A stretch of 64,000 bases of DNA from ENR-C20 sp942493145 (GCA_942493145.1 OW818679.1:248001-312000); one strand, 5' to 3'; numbered from the stretch's first letter, positions 49,267-58,680 are shown. Program-made: numbers and translations. The notes: generated by a model from the letters alone, not told the origin.

Positions 49267-49802
49267 TGGAAGAATTCAGGAACATCTCTGTATTCGCTCT
49301 GCCAGCATTGATACTGGTGATATTGACAGCAGGATTTTTTCGTAAAGTACGCGTATATGATGTTTTTCTTGAAAGTGCCAGAGAGGGCATACAGGTGACT
49401 TTAAGGATTATACCTCCCCTGATAGGCCTTATGGTAGCTGTCGGCGTCTTCAGGGCATCTGGGGCCCTTGACCTTGTTTTGGCATTGACTTCGCCACTGG
49501 GTAACCTGCTAGGTATACCTTCTGAAGCAATGCCCCTTGTTTTGCTGAGACCTGTTTCAGGAAGTGCCTCTCTGGCCCTGGTAGCCGACATCATTGAAAC
49601 AAACGGTGCAGATTCATATGTGGGCAGGGTCGTTTCAACAATGATGGGCTCTACTGAAACGATTTTTTATACTCTCGCAGTTTACTTCGGGTCGGTGGGG
49701 ATAAAAAATACCAGATATACACTTGCAGCAGCTCTCATTGCAGATCTCACAAGCGTAACAGTTTCCTCGTGGGCTTGTGCCTTGATTTTTGGAAGGACTT
49801 GA
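49266..49802 (+). CDS. spmB: Spore maturation protein B
   Basis: A 178-residue Gate-domain membrane protein, partner of SpmA. Seen: FALPALILVILTAGFFRKVR, VYDVFLESAREGIQVTLRII, LIGLMVAVGVFRASGALDLV and MMGSTETIFYTLAVYFGSVG. Full length. Together SpmA and SpmB probably form a channel or transporter needed for spore core dehydration. Confidence 0.95.
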   Translation: MEEFRNISVFALPALILVILTAGFFRKVRVYDVFLESAREGIQVTLRIIPPLIGLMVAVGVFRASGALDLVLALTSPLGNLLGIPSEAMPLVLLRPVSGSASLALVADIIETNGADSYVGRVVSTMMGSTETIFYTLAVYFGSVGIKNTRYTLAAALIADLTSVTVSSWACALIFGRT

Positions 49803-49879
49803 AAAATTCGGCCCTAAAGAGTATATTTAGATATAATATTAAGAAAAATGAATTTATGTTTAAGTTCCGGAGGATTTTT

Positions 49880-51898
49880 ATGGATAAAAAAACTTTTTAT
49901 ATTACCACGCCTATATACTATCCCAGCGACAAGCTGCACATAGGCCATTCCTATACTACGGTAGCCGCCGATGCAATATCACGTTACAAGAGGCTTAGAG
50001 GCTATGACGTCATGTTCCTGACCGGGACGGACGAGCATGGGCAGAAGATCCAGCGTAAGGCAGAGGCAAAGGGCGTCACTCCACAGAAATATGTGGATGA
50101 AGTCGTAGCAGGCATAAAGGATCTCTGGAAGCTCATGAAAATAACCAACGACAGGTTCATACGGACAACTGACGCTGAGCATGAGACTATTGTACAGACA
50201 ATATTCAAAAAGCTCTACGATCAGGAAGATATATATAAAAGTGAGTATGAGGGCATGTATTGTACCCCTTGTGAATCCTTCTGGACTCAAACACAGCTTG
50301 TGGATGGTAAATGCCCGGATTGCGGCGGAAATGTCGAGGTAACCAGGGAAGAAAGCTATTTTTTCAAGCTATCCAAGTACCAGGACCGTCTCATAAAGCA
50401 TATTGAAGATAATCCGGATTTTATCCAGCCTGTCTCCAGACAGAACGAGATGCTCAACAACTTCCTGAGGCCTGGACTTGATGACCTCTGTGTATCAAGG
50501 ACCACCTTCAACTGGGGCATACCGGTTACCTTTGACAAGGGACATGTAGTATATGTATGGATGGACGCGCTTTCCAACTACATCACAGCACTGGGCTACA
50601 GCACCGATGACGATTCTGCCTTTAAAAAATACTGGCCAGCAGATGTACAACTGGTTGGAAAAGAGATTGTCAGGTTCCACACCATAATCTGGCCGGCAAT
50701 GCTCCTGGCCCTTGGTGAACCACTTCCTAAACAGGTTTACGGTCATGGCTGGCTGTTGCTGGAAGGTGGAAAAATGTCAAAATCCAAGGGTAATGTAGTC
50801 GATCCGGTCATACTTGTCAATAAATATGGACTCGATGCAATCCGGTATTTCCTTTTGAGGGAAGTCCCCTTCGGTTCCGACGGCGTATTTTCCAATGAGT
50901 CACTTATAAACAGGATTAATTCGGATTTGGCGAACGACCTTGGAAACCTCGTCAGCAGGACGGTTGCAATGATTGAGAAATACTTCGGCGGACTCATACC
51001 GAATCCATCTGTTGAGGATGAATATAGTACGGAACTCAAAAGAATAGTTCTGGAAACACCAGCCAAGGTTGAGCAGCTACTGGATAACCTCCAGTTCAGC
51101 ACAGCACTTGTAGAGATATGGAAGGCGATTTCCAGGACGAACAAATATATAGATGAAACCATGCCCTGGGTCCTTGCAAAAAAAGAAGAGGATAAACCTA
51201 AACTGGCTTCTGTCATGTATAACCTCGCAGAGAGCCTGAGGGTATTTTCCATTCTTTTGCTGCCGTTCATGCCTGAAACTCCGGAAACAATATGGAAGCA
51301 GCTCGGCATAAGCGATAAATCCATACTTGGGTGGGAAAACTCAAAATCATGGGGTGGATTGCAGGAAGGAACCAAAGTTTGCAAGGGTGATGTGATATTC
51401 CCCAGAATAGATCTAAAAAAGGAGATGGAGGAACTGGAAGGTATTACAGCAGGAAACGCAGGTAAAAAGGCAGACGAACCATCATCAGCAGATGCTGTAA
51501 AACCATCACAAAAAGATGCTGTAAAACCATCACAAAATACTATAGCTCATAATACCGAAGCACCTGATGTCAATCAATATATAACTATAGATGATTTTGC
51601 AAAGCTACAGCTAAAAGTGGCAAAAGTAATCGAAGCCGAAAAGGTAGAAGGTGCGGACAAGCTGTTGAAATTGAAGCTTGATCTCGGTGGTGAGGTCAGA
51701 CAGGTAGTATCTGGCATTGCCAAGCATTATACTGCGGAAACAATTGTCGGAAAGCAGGTAGTACTGGTCGCAAACCTGAAGCCGGCAAAACTCAGAGGAA
51801 TAGAGTCTCAGGGTATGATTCTTGCCGCATCAAACGAGAACGGCCTGGTGATCGTATCACCTGATGGTTTCATAGAAGATGGCTCAAGGGTCAGCTGA
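49880..51898 (+). CDS. metG: Methionyl-tRNA synthetase with C-terminal tRNA-binding domain
   Basis: A 672-residue class I synthetase. Seen: HIGH-type HIGHSYTTVAADAISRYK, the zinc knuckle CTPCESFWTQTQ...CPDCGG, WMDALSNYITALGY, and KMSKSKGNVVDP. A linker (about residues 525-560) holds a 24-base tandem repeat coding DAVKPSQK, followed by a C-terminal OB-fold (ITIDDFAKLQLKVAKVIEAE; KPAKLRGIESQGMILAAS) that dimerises and binds tRNA. Start: CCGGAGG 6 bases before ATG 49880; the open frame to 49769 overlaps spmB. No T-box or SAM riboswitch in the short leader. Confidence 0.95.
   Translation: MDKKTFYITTPIYYPSDKLHIGHSYTTVAADAISRYKRLRGYDVMFLTGTDEHGQKIQRKAEAKGVTPQKYVDEVVAGIKDLWKLMKITNDRFIRTTDAEHETIVQTIFKKLYDQEDIYKSEYEGMYCTPCESFWTQTQLVDGKCPDCGGNVEVTREESYFFKLSKYQDRLIKHIEDNPDFIQPVSRQNEMLNNFLRPGLDDLCVSRTTFNWGIPVTFDKGHVVYVWMDALSNYITALGYSTDDDSAFKKYWPADVQLVGKEIVRFHTIIWPAMLLALGEPLPKQVYGHGWLLLEGGKMSKSKGNVVDPVILVNKYGLDAIRYFLLREVPFGSDGVFSNESLINRINSDLANDLGNLVSRTVAMIEKYFGGLIPNPSVEDEYSTELKRIVLETPAKVEQLLDNLQFSTALVEIWKAISRTNKYIDETMPWVLAKKEEDKPKLASVMYNLAESLRVFSILLLPFMPETPETIWKQLGISDKSILGWENSKSWGGLQEGTKVCKGDVIFPRIDLKKEMEELEGITAGNAGKKADEPSSADAVKPSQKDAVKPSQNTIAHNTEAPDVNQYITIDDFAKLQLKVAKVIEAEKVEGADKLLKLKLDLGGEVRQVVSGIAKHYTAETIVGKQVVLVANLKPAKLRGIESQGMILAASNENGLVIVSPDGFIEDGSRVS
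51491..51537 (+). repeat. 24-base tandem repeat in the metG linker
   Basis: GATGCTGTAAAACCATCACA is repeated in frame with a 24-base period (51491 and 51515), coding DAVKPSQK then DAVKPSQN. The copies are identical over 23 bases. Confidence 0.9.
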
Positions 51899-51974
51899 CA
51901 GTGCCGGTCATTGTTTTACTGAAAAATATAATATATAATAAATTATACAATTGATACTGCCTAAGGAGAATGAC

Positions 51975-52742
51975 ATGTTTTTTGATACACACGCGCATTA
52001 TGATGACAAAGGTTTTGACAATGACAGGGATCTGGTATTGAAAAAAGCCTATGAAGGCGGAGTGAAGTATATCCTGTCGGCTTCAACTGATATTGCATCT
52101 TCTGTCGAAAACATATCGTTAACCCAAAAATATGACTTTATTTATACTGCAGTAGGCATTCATCCACATAATGTTTTAGATATCAACAACCAGATTATTT
52201 CCGCCCTTGCTGATTTTGCATCATATCCCGGTGTGGTGGCCATCGGTGAGATTGGCTTGGATTATTATTATGACAACGCTCCAAGGGAAATCCAAAAGAT
52301 GTGGTTTTCAAAACAGCTGTCTCTGGCGGTTAACCTGAAGAAGCCGGTTATAGTACATGACAGGGAAGCTCACGAAGACACGATGGATATCATAAAGTCG
52401 GAAAACGCAAGAAATGTCGGGGGCGTCTTCCATTGCTATTCAGGCAGTGTGGAAATGGCAAGAGAGGTATTGAACCAGAATTTTTACATATCAATTGCCG
52501 GAGCGATTACTTTTAAGAATGTAAAAAGGCTTCAGGAGGTCGTGAAATACATTCCTGAAGACAGGCTCCTTATAGAAACGGATTCTCCATACCTCACACC
52601 CGAACCTTTCAGGGGAAAGAGGAACGACTCGAGTTATATACATTTAATTGCCGAAAGGATAGCGGCGATCAAAGGCAAATCTGTCAGGGAAATAGCTGAA
52701 ATAACCACGTTAAATGCCAGAAAGCTCTTCAATATCAACTAA
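51975..52742 (+). CDS. tatD: TatD family metal-dependent DNase
   Basis: A 255-residue amidohydrolase-fold nuclease (YabD in Bacillus). Seen: FFDTHAHYDD (metal His-x-His), YTAVGIHPHNV, AIGEIGLDYYYDNAPREIQK, VIVHDREAHEDT, GVFHCYSGSVEMA and LIETDSPYLTPEPFRGKRND, which carry the metal ligands. AAGGAGA lies 6 bases before ATG 51975; the longer frame to 51951 overlaps this site. Confidence 0.95.
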   Translation: MFFDTHAHYDDKGFDNDRDLVLKKAYEGGVKYILSASTDIASSVENISLTQKYDFIYTAVGIHPHNVLDINNQIISALADFASYPGVVAIGEIGLDYYYDNAPREIQKMWFSKQLSLAVNLKKPVIVHDREAHEDTMDIIKSENARNVGGVFHCYSGSVEMAREVLNQNFYISIAGAITFKNVKRLQEVVKYIPEDRLLIETDSPYLTPEPFRGKRNDSSYIHLIAERIAAIKGKSVREIAEITTLNARKLFNIN

Positions 52743-52757
52743 CAATGGGGGTTGATC

Positions 52758-53453
52758 ATGAAAAAACTGGTTCTGTTTATGGTTTTCGTTCTATTAATGA
52801 CACTTTTTATTGCTTTCAATTACCTGCTTTGGGACAGAGACAGTAAAATCAAGGAAATGACCAATCTTCAAAGTCTCAATGCCGGCAAGTCTATCAGCCT
52901 GGATGCTCAGGATAGGGAAATAGAAAAGCTTGAGAAGGATAAGGAGTCGCTTCAAAGTACCATTGAGGCTCTTGAAAACGAGAAAAAACAAATGATGACA
53001 GAAATTAATCAGCTGACTTCCGAAAAGGGAATTATAAACCGTGAGCTTATTAATAAAATCGACCTTCTCAACATTCTAAGGAAGACCGCCGACCTGGAGG
53101 AGTTTTCAACACCTGTCAGGCAGTGGGTTGACGCTGTCAATGCAGGCGAATATGAAGCTGCATATAATCTTGAGTTCAGTAGTGCGCTTTTTAATGAAGA
53201 TACCGTAACTTCACAGGAGTACTCAAATAACCTGAAAACGACTGTCAAGAGCATTAAATTTAAATCATACCGGCTTGATGAGGAAAAAGGTCTTTCAGAA
53301 GGTGACATCTATCTGATTGTGACCCTTGAAGTTGAACTGTTGCCGGATGCCGATCCCGATTTATCCAAATACAGGGATGGGCTCAATGACATCACAGTAA
53401 GGATAGATTACAACTCAGAGTTGAATCGTTACTTTATCGGCGATATTACATAA
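52758..53453 (+). CDS. Single-pass membrane coiled-coil protein, unknown function
   Basis: A 231-residue protein. Seen: an N-terminal membrane anchor (MKKLVLFMVFVLLMTLFIAF), a coiled coil of about 60 residues (AQDREIEKLEKDKESLQSTI; EALENEKKQMMTEINQLTSE), then a roughly 120-residue globular part (RQWVDAVNAGEYEAAYNLEF ... RIDYNSELNRYFIGDIT) that resembles an NTF2-like or lumazine-binding-like fold by eye. The globular part is probably outside the cell. ATG 52758 has GGGGGTT upstream. It sits between tatD and the repeat protein; no family recognised. Confidence 0.75.
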   Translation: MKKLVLFMVFVLLMTLFIAFNYLLWDRDSKIKEMTNLQSLNAGKSISLDAQDREIEKLEKDKESLQSTIEALENEKKQMMTEINQLTSEKGIINRELINKIDLLNILRKTADLEEFSTPVRQWVDAVNAGEYEAAYNLEFSSALFNEDTVTSQEYSNNLKTTVKSIKFKSYRLDEEKGLSEGDIYLIVTLEVELLPDADPDLSKYRDGLNDITVRIDYNSELNRYFIGDIT

Positions 53454-53523
53454 ATCACAAATTATTTGAACCTTCATATACTGGTACTATATTTATGATG
53501 ATAACCTTTGGAGGAATCAGTAT

Positions 53524-54453
53524 ATGAAAGAGATAATTAAGGACATAAAGGCCAAGGAGCCAGTTCAGGCAATGAACAAGGTTACGGGTCCCAGCGCGGC
53601 AAGCCCAGCAGCTGCAAGTTCCAACGCACCGCCTAACATGAAGCCGGCTACCCAAACGTCACCGGCTACCCAGGCGGTACCAGCAAACAAGACAGCGCCG
53701 GCTACCCAAACGTCACCCGCTACCCAGGCGGTACCAGCAAACAAGACAGCGCCAGCTACCCAAACGTCACCCGCTACCCAGACGGTACCGGCAAACAAGA
53801 CGGCGCCGATTAACAAGACAACACCTATAAATCTGACAACACCTGATATGAGTCCCAACATGGCGGCATTGATACCGTCCAATCAGACGATGCCTGCAAT
53901 GCAGGGGAAATACATGACGCAAATGCCCATGCAGGCAGAAAGCGCACCATTCATGCAGCAACTACCCGTTATATGCTGTCCCTATCTCATGAATACACAA
54001 TGCCCGATGCTTAAAGAAAATACAATGAACTATTCTATTCCGGCTGCCCAGAGTTATAATCAGCTGCCTGAAGGATATGGACAATTGCCTGGTATTTATG
54101 GCCAACAGCCCGGGCTATATAGCCAAATGCCGGAAGCTTATAGTCAGATGCCTTCATATGGAACCATGCCGGAAGCCTACAACCAGATGCCTTCATATGG
54201 AACCATGCCGGAAGCCTACAACCAGATGCCTTCATATGGAACCATGCCGGAAGCCTACAACCAGATGCCTTCATATGGAACAATGCCGGAAGCCTACAAC
54301 CAGATGCCTTCATATGGAACCATGCCAGGAATTTATGGTCCAACATACAATTCGGAGCCCAACACATTCGGCTCCATGCCGACCACATACAGCAACATGC
54401 CGTCAGCATACAATCCCATGTTGGATAACTGCGGCCAAATGCCCGGATTGTAA
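53524..54453 (+). CDS. Pro/Thr- and Met/Tyr/Pro-repeat protein, possible spore coat protein
   Basis: A 309-residue low-complexity protein with no signal peptide. Seen: a short charged N-terminus, three copies of an 18-residue PATQTSPATQAVPANKTA unit, a non-repeat part holding VICCPYLMNTQCPML (Cys-Cys-Pro-Tyr), then four full copies and one partial copy of a 13-residue MPSYGTMPEAYNQ unit. Cys, Met, Tyr and Pro richness with such repeats is typical of spore coat or exosporium proteins; CCPY-like motifs occur in clostridial coat proteins. TTGGAGG lies before ATG 53524. The function is inference; no coat gene neighbours it. Confidence 0.75.
   Translation: MKEIIKDIKAKEPVQAMNKVTGPSAASPAAASSNAPPNMKPATQTSPATQAVPANKTAPATQTSPATQAVPANKTAPATQTSPATQTVPANKTAPINKTTPINLTTPDMSPNMAALIPSNQTMPAMQGKYMTQMPMQAESAPFMQQLPVICCPYLMNTQCPMLKENTMNYSIPAAQSYNQLPEGYGQLPGIYGQQPGLYSQMPEAYSQMPSYGTMPEAYNQMPSYGTMPEAYNQMPSYGTMPEAYNQMPSYGTMPEAYNQMPSYGTMPGIYGPTYNSEPNTFGSMPTTYSNMPSAYNPMLDNCGQMPGL
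53644..53805 (+). repeat. 54-base in-frame tandem repeat, three copies
   Basis: Units 53644-53697, 53698-53751 and 53752-53805 differ at only a few bases and encode PATQTSPATQ(A/T)VPANKTA. Near-identity at DNA level indicates recent expansion. Confidence 0.92.
54148..54327 (+). repeat. 39-base in-frame tandem repeat, four and a partial copies
   Basis: Units start at 54148, 54187, 54226 and 54265, with a partial copy from 54304. Each encodes MPSYGTMPEAYNQ; almost no base changes between copies. Confidence 0.93.
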
Positions 54454-54631
54454 GGAAAAAAACGCGGTAATTTCTGATTTAACCGGCAAATATTACGGCA
54501 ATGTATAGACGTATTTATTTGTGTATATAATTACCATGGGAGGCGGTATGTAGCAATTAATTTGACTGAAATGCCAAATTAGGATAAAATAACTGCAGTC
54601 CCTTATTAATATTTTAACAGGAGGGTTGGTA

Positions 54632-55693
54632 TTGATACCACTTGCGAAAAATATTAAAAGGCTATTTTCATTAAAAGAAATACTATTTGTGACGACAGCG
54701 TTAATTATTTCTGTTTTGGCCGGGTACACACTATTTTCCTTACTCGAAAAGGATGTCAGAATCAATGATAATGGTCAGTTCATTGATGTTAAGACAATGG
54801 TGGGTACTGTAGGAGATGTTCTGGAACAGAACGACGTTGCCGTAACATCCGATGACTACATAAATGTGGCGTTGGATGAAAAACTGCAGACTGAGACATT
54901 AAACGAGATAAACATTAAAAGGGCAGTACCTGTCAAGATAATTGCCGATGGCAGTGAAACCATACTGATGACCTACAGGGATACAGTTGGTGAAACGCTT
55001 GAAAGCAGTCCGGTTAAGCCTTCCGGTCTTGACAGGCTGGCAAATGTAAGCACAGAAGACAAGATAACAAAAGATATGACCATCGAGATTACAAGAGTAC
55101 AAGAGTTGTACGTAACAGAATCAGAATCCGTACCTTTCGAAACAGTCAAGAAGGAGAACAACCGCTTGAACAGCGGTACTGAAAGGACTGTCAAGCAGGG
55201 CGTGGAGGGAGAGCTTCAAAAGCAGTACAAGGTAGTAACCGAAGATGGAAAGGAAGTCTTGAAGGAACTGGTCATGGAAACACTTCTGTCCTCTCCGATA
55301 AGTGCTATTGTAGAGTTCGGAACAGTTTTAAACCATACGACTTCAAGAGGCGATGTCCTGAGATACGGAGAAGTACTTAGTATGCGTGCTACGGCATATA
55401 CCGCATCCTTCAAGGATACGGGAAAAAGTCCGGGTGATCCGGGTTTTGGCATAACGCGTACCGGTATCAGGGCAAAGAAAGGCGTAATTGCTGTCGATCC
55501 AAGGGTTATACCTCTTGGTACCAGGGTCTATGTTGAAGTGGCAGGGAGCACGCCTGATTATGGCTATGCCATTGCCGCCGATACAGGTGGAGCGATAAAG
55601 GGTGATCTTATTGACCTTTATTACGACACTCAGGATTTTGTGGACCGCTGGGGAGTCAAGAAAGTCAAAGTATACATACTTCTGGATGAGTAA
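54632..55693 (+). CDS. yabE: YabE-like protein with DUF348, G5 and 3D domains
   Basis: A 353-residue secreted or membrane-anchored cell-wall protein. Seen: an N-terminal membrane segment (EILFVTTALIISVLAGYTLF), two DUF348 ubiquitin-like repeats (KTMVGTVGDVLEQNDVAVTS; YRDTVGETLESSPVKP), a G5 domain (ESVPFETVKKENNRLNSGTE), and a C-terminal 3D domain (SMRATAYTASFKDTGKSPGD; AADTGGAIKGDLIDLYYD) with the three conserved Asp. This matches YabE/Rpf-like proteins thought to cut peptidoglycan. Start TTG 54632 has AGGAGGG 6 bases upstream; TTG 54626 overlaps it. A terminator follows. Confidence 0.92.
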   Translation: MIPLAKNIKRLFSLKEILFVTTALIISVLAGYTLFSLLEKDVRINDNGQFIDVKTMVGTVGDVLEQNDVAVTSDDYINVALDEKLQTETLNEINIKRAVPVKIIADGSETILMTYRDTVGETLESSPVKPSGLDRLANVSTEDKITKDMTIEITRVQELYVTESESVPFETVKKENNRLNSGTERTVKQGVEGELQKQYKVVTEDGKEVLKELVMETLLSSPISAIVEFGTVLNHTTSRGDVLRYGEVLSMRATAYTASFKDTGKSPGDPGFGITRTGIRAKKGVIAVDPRVIPLGTRVYVEVAGSTPDYGYAIAADTGGAIKGDLIDLYYDTQDFVDRWGVKKVKVYILLDE

Positions 55694-55748
55694 TTTTATC
55701 TGACAGGTGTACTATACCGAGAACATATAATAGGGGACTAATTATTAG

Positions 55749-55784
55749 CCGGAGTTGATCAAATTGACTCCGGTAACTTTTTTT
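55749..55784 (+). terminator. Terminator after yabE
   Basis: CCGGAGT (55749-55755) and ACTCCGG (55767-55773) with an 11-base loop, followed by TAAC and seven T. Confidence 0.88.
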
Positions 55785-55825
55785 AAAATTGCATTTCAGC
55801 GAAAACATCATTCGTAGGAGAAGAT

Positions 55826-56695
55826 ATGGTAATAGATACGAGGGCAACTCTTAAAAAATACAACATAAGGCCATCGAAGTCTCTGGGACAGAACTTTTTA
55901 ACAGATGGCAGCATAGTCAGCAGAATAATTGAGGCTGCGGAAATCACTGAAAAGGACCTCGTCATTGAAATCGGACCTGGACTTGGAGCCATGACTACTG
56001 AACTTGCAGCAGCAGCAGGTTTTGTGACTGCGGTTGAGGTGGACAGGCAGCTGATACCTGCCCTGAAAGGCAATTTGAAAGGGTTTTCCAATGTATCAAT
56101 ACTAAACAGGGATATCCTGAAAGTTGATGTGAAAAAGGACATACTGAATTCTGAAGAAATTGCAGCTGCCGGATTCGTGCCGGCATCGGTCAAAATTGTG
56201 GCCAATCTGCCTTACTATATAACAACACCTATAATAACTGGCCTCCTGGAGCAGGAAACTGACGTTGACATGATGGTTTTCATGGTTCAGAAGGAGGTCG
56301 CGGAAAGAATGGCTGCAAAGCCCGGCGGTAAGGAATATGGTGCACTTTCTGTCGCAGTTCAGTACCATTCCGCCGCAAGGAAGGTTTTCGATGTGCCGCC
56401 GGAATGCTTCATTCCCATGCCTGGAGTCATATCGTCGGTTATAAGGCTCGACCTCTACAGTGAGCCCCCGGTGAATGCACTGAGCAGTGAAATGTTTTTC
56501 AGGACCGTAAAAGCTGCTTTCGGACAGCGACGAAAGACTCTTGTAAATGCATTATTGAATTCCGGAAATTTCATTGCCAATAAGGAAAAATTAAAGGAGA
56601 TTCTCGCTGATATGGACATTGGTGAAAACCAGCGGGGAGAAACTCTTACACTGGAGCAGTTTGCGGAGTTATCAAACCGATTGGGTAAACTTTAA
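55826..56695 (+). CDS. rsmA: 16S rRNA dimethyladenosine transferase
   Basis: A 289-residue KsgA that dimethylates two adenosines in helix 45 of 16S rRNA. Seen: KYNIRPSKSLGQNFLTDGSI, the SAM motif VIEIGPGLGAMTTELA, the catalytic NLPYYITTPIITGLL and the VPPECFIPMPGVISSVIRL block. TAGGAG precedes ATG 55826. In Bacillus rnmV lies directly upstream; here it is absent and a terminator separates the gene from yabE. Confidence 0.95.
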   Translation: MVIDTRATLKKYNIRPSKSLGQNFLTDGSIVSRIIEAAEITEKDLVIEIGPGLGAMTTELAAAAGFVTAVEVDRQLIPALKGNLKGFSNVSILNRDILKVDVKKDILNSEEIAAAGFVPASVKIVANLPYYITTPIITGLLEQETDVDMMVFMVQKEVAERMAAKPGGKEYGALSVAVQYHSAARKVFDVPPECFIPMPGVISSVIRLDLYSEPPVNALSSEMFFRTVKAAFGQRRKTLVNALLNSGNFIANKEKLKEILADMDIGENQRGETLTLEQFAELSNRLGKL

Positions 56696-56802
56696 GCCTG
56701 AACTATTTTTAGTGCAAATTTTATTGAAAATTTTCCGTTATGCAATATTCAGACCATACATCCGTCAAATTTGGTAATTCGATGGTAAAATTGGAAAAAG
56801 TC

Positions 56803-56831
56803 TTTAAAAATCCTTCTGATTTCAGTATAAT
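56803..56831 (+). promoter_or_regulatory. Possible pckG promoter
   Basis: TTTAAA (56803-56808) and TATAAT (56826-56831) with a 17-base spacer, about 90 bases before the PEPCK start. Confidence 0.5.
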
Positions 56832-56922
56832 TAATAACGTACAAACAAGTTACCATCTGTATTTGAAAAAATCAGATCCTTCGACTTGATCTACAAAATT
56901 AAATATGAGAGTGGTGAACATT

Positions 56923-58680
56923 ATGTATTCAAACAAAGCTGTTTCCAACTGGGTTGAAGAAATGGCCAAACTTACAAAACCGGACAAAATTGTTTGGATC
57001 GATGGTTCCACTGAAGAAAAGGACAGACTCTCAAAAGAGGCCTTTCGCACTGGAGAGCTCTATGAGCTTGACCAGGAAAAGCTTCCGGGGTGTGTTTTGC
57101 ACAGAACAGCTGTGAATGATGTGGCCAGGGTTGAGCAACTTACTTTTATCTGCACTGATAAAAAAGATGATGCCGGCCCTACAAACAACTGGATGGCTCC
57201 AGCCGAAGCATATGAGAAGCTGGGGAAAATATTTGACGGTTCAATGAAGGGAAGGACAATGTATGTTATACCTTACCTCATGGGACCTGTAGGATCTCCT
57301 TTCAGTAAAGTCGGTATAGAAATCACCGACAGCATTTATGTAGTCCTTAATATGAGGATCATGACCCGGATTGGTAAAGTGGTCATGGACCATCTCGGCG
57401 ATTCAGCCGAATTTGTGAAAGGTCTTCATTCAAAGGCCGACCTCAATGCAGAAAGAAGGTATATCTGCCACTTCCCCGAGGACAATACGATTTGGAGTGT
57501 TGGCTCTGGCTATGGCGGAAACGTATTGCTTGGAAAGAAGTGCTTCGCTTTAAGGATCGCAAGCCACATGGGTATGAGGGAAGGCTGGATGGCCGAGCAT
57601 ATGCTCATACTTGGGATAGAAGATCCCAAAGGCAATGTTTCGTATATTGCAGCGGCTTTTCCCAGTATGTGCGGAAAGACTAACCTGGCCATGCTTGTTC
57701 CACCGGAAGCATTAAAAAAAGCAGGATACAAGGTATGGACCGTAGGCGATGACATAGCCTGGATGAGGGTCGGGGAAGACGGCCGGCTTTACGCTATAAA
57801 TCCTGAAGCCGGATTCTTTGGTGTTGCGCCGGGTACCAGCATGAAATCTAATCCGAATGCAATGCAGACAATGCATAGCAATACCATATTTACAAATGTC
57901 CTGCTTACACCTGAAAATACGGTGTGGTGGGAAGGTATGGGAGTTGATGCGCCCAAAAGCGGCATAGACTGGAAAGGCAATCCCTGGACGCCTGAATGCG
58001 GTGAAAAGGGCGCGCATCCCAATTCGAGGTTTACTGCCCCGGCAAGTCAATGCCCGTCCATATCTCCCGAATGGGAAAATCCCAATGGTGTCCCGATTTC
58101 TGCCATACTGTTTGGTGGACGTCGTGCCAAGGTGTCCCCGTTGGTATTTCAATCCTTTGATTGGGAGCATGGGGTTTTTGTAGGGTCAACCATGGCATCC
58201 GAAACAACAGCAGCAGCAGCAGGCAAAGTTGGGGTTGTAAGACGTGATCCAATGGCCATGCTCCCGTTCTGCGGATATAACATGGGTGATTATTTTGCAC
58301 ACTGGCTGGAAATGGGCCGTAAAATTCCGAATCCTCCGAAAATATTTAATATCAACTGGTTCAGGACCAACGAAAACGGCAAGTTCATCTGGCCGGGATA
58401 CGGAGAGAACCTGCGCGTGCTTAAGTGGATACTGGAACGCTGCAAGGGCACCGTAGATGCAATTGAGACTCCAATAGGATATATACCAAAAATTGAAGAC
58501 ATTGATATGGACGGCCTCCCAGGTGTTACAACCGAGATGTTGGAAGATTTGCTGCATGCAGACATATCGGATGTGAGGGAAGAGACGAAGACCAGGGAAG
58601 ATTTCCTGTCAAGGTTCGACAGGCTGCCGAAGGCAATCCTGGAACAGTTGGAAGCCCAGAAAAAGAGGGTTGGCTTATAG
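56923..58680 (+). CDS. pckG: Phosphoenolpyruvate carboxykinase (GTP)
   Basis: A 585-residue GTP-type PEPCK that interconverts oxaloacetate and PEP. Seen: the P-loop with the reactive Cys in AAFPSMCGKTNLAMLVPPE, the metal and PEP sites in VGDDIAWMRVGEDGRLYAIN and PEAGFFGVAPGTS, GGRRAKVSPLVFQSFDWEHG, and ETTAAAAGKVGVVRRDPMAM with FCGYNMGDYFAHWLE. ATG 56923 is preferred over ATG 56905 for its spacing from GAGAGTGGTG. In anaerobes with this enzyme it often serves glycolytic carbon flow between PEP and oxaloacetate. Stands alone between two terminators. Confidence 0.95.
   Translation: MYSNKAVSNWVEEMAKLTKPDKIVWIDGSTEEKDRLSKEAFRTGELYELDQEKLPGCVLHRTAVNDVARVEQLTFICTDKKDDAGPTNNWMAPAEAYEKLGKIFDGSMKGRTMYVIPYLMGPVGSPFSKVGIEITDSIYVVLNMRIMTRIGKVVMDHLGDSAEFVKGLHSKADLNAERRYICHFPEDNTIWSVGSGYGGNVLLGKKCFALRIASHMGMREGWMAEHMLILGIEDPKGNVSYIAAAFPSMCGKTNLAMLVPPEALKKAGYKVWTVGDDIAWMRVGEDGRLYAINPEAGFFGVAPGTSMKSNPNAMQTMHSNTIFTNVLLTPENTVWWEGMGVDAPKSGIDWKGNPWTPECGEKGAHPNSRFTAPASQCPSISPEWENPNGVPISAILFGGRRAKVSPLVFQSFDWEHGVFVGSTMASETTAAAAGKVGVVRRDPMAMLPFCGYNMGDYFAHWLEMGRKIPNPPKIFNINWFRTNENGKFIWPGYGENLRVLKWILERCKGTVDAIETPIGYIPKIEDIDMDGLPGVTTEMLEDLLHADISDVREETKTREDFLSRFDRLPKAILEQLEAQKKRVGL

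Noticed and set aside
53644..54327. Regular direct repeats that could suggest a CRISPR array
   Set aside because: The units are 54 and 39 bases with no spacers, stay in frame inside one open reading frame, and no cas genes are near.
54077..54508. 143-codon plus-strand frame overlapping the repeat protein
   Set aside because: It is the repeat array read in another frame (RCLHMEPCRKPTT units), with no ribosome site.
56923..58680. Possible ATP-type PEPCK
   Set aside because: The P-loop with reactive Cys (FPSMCGKTN) and overall motifs are those of the GTP family.
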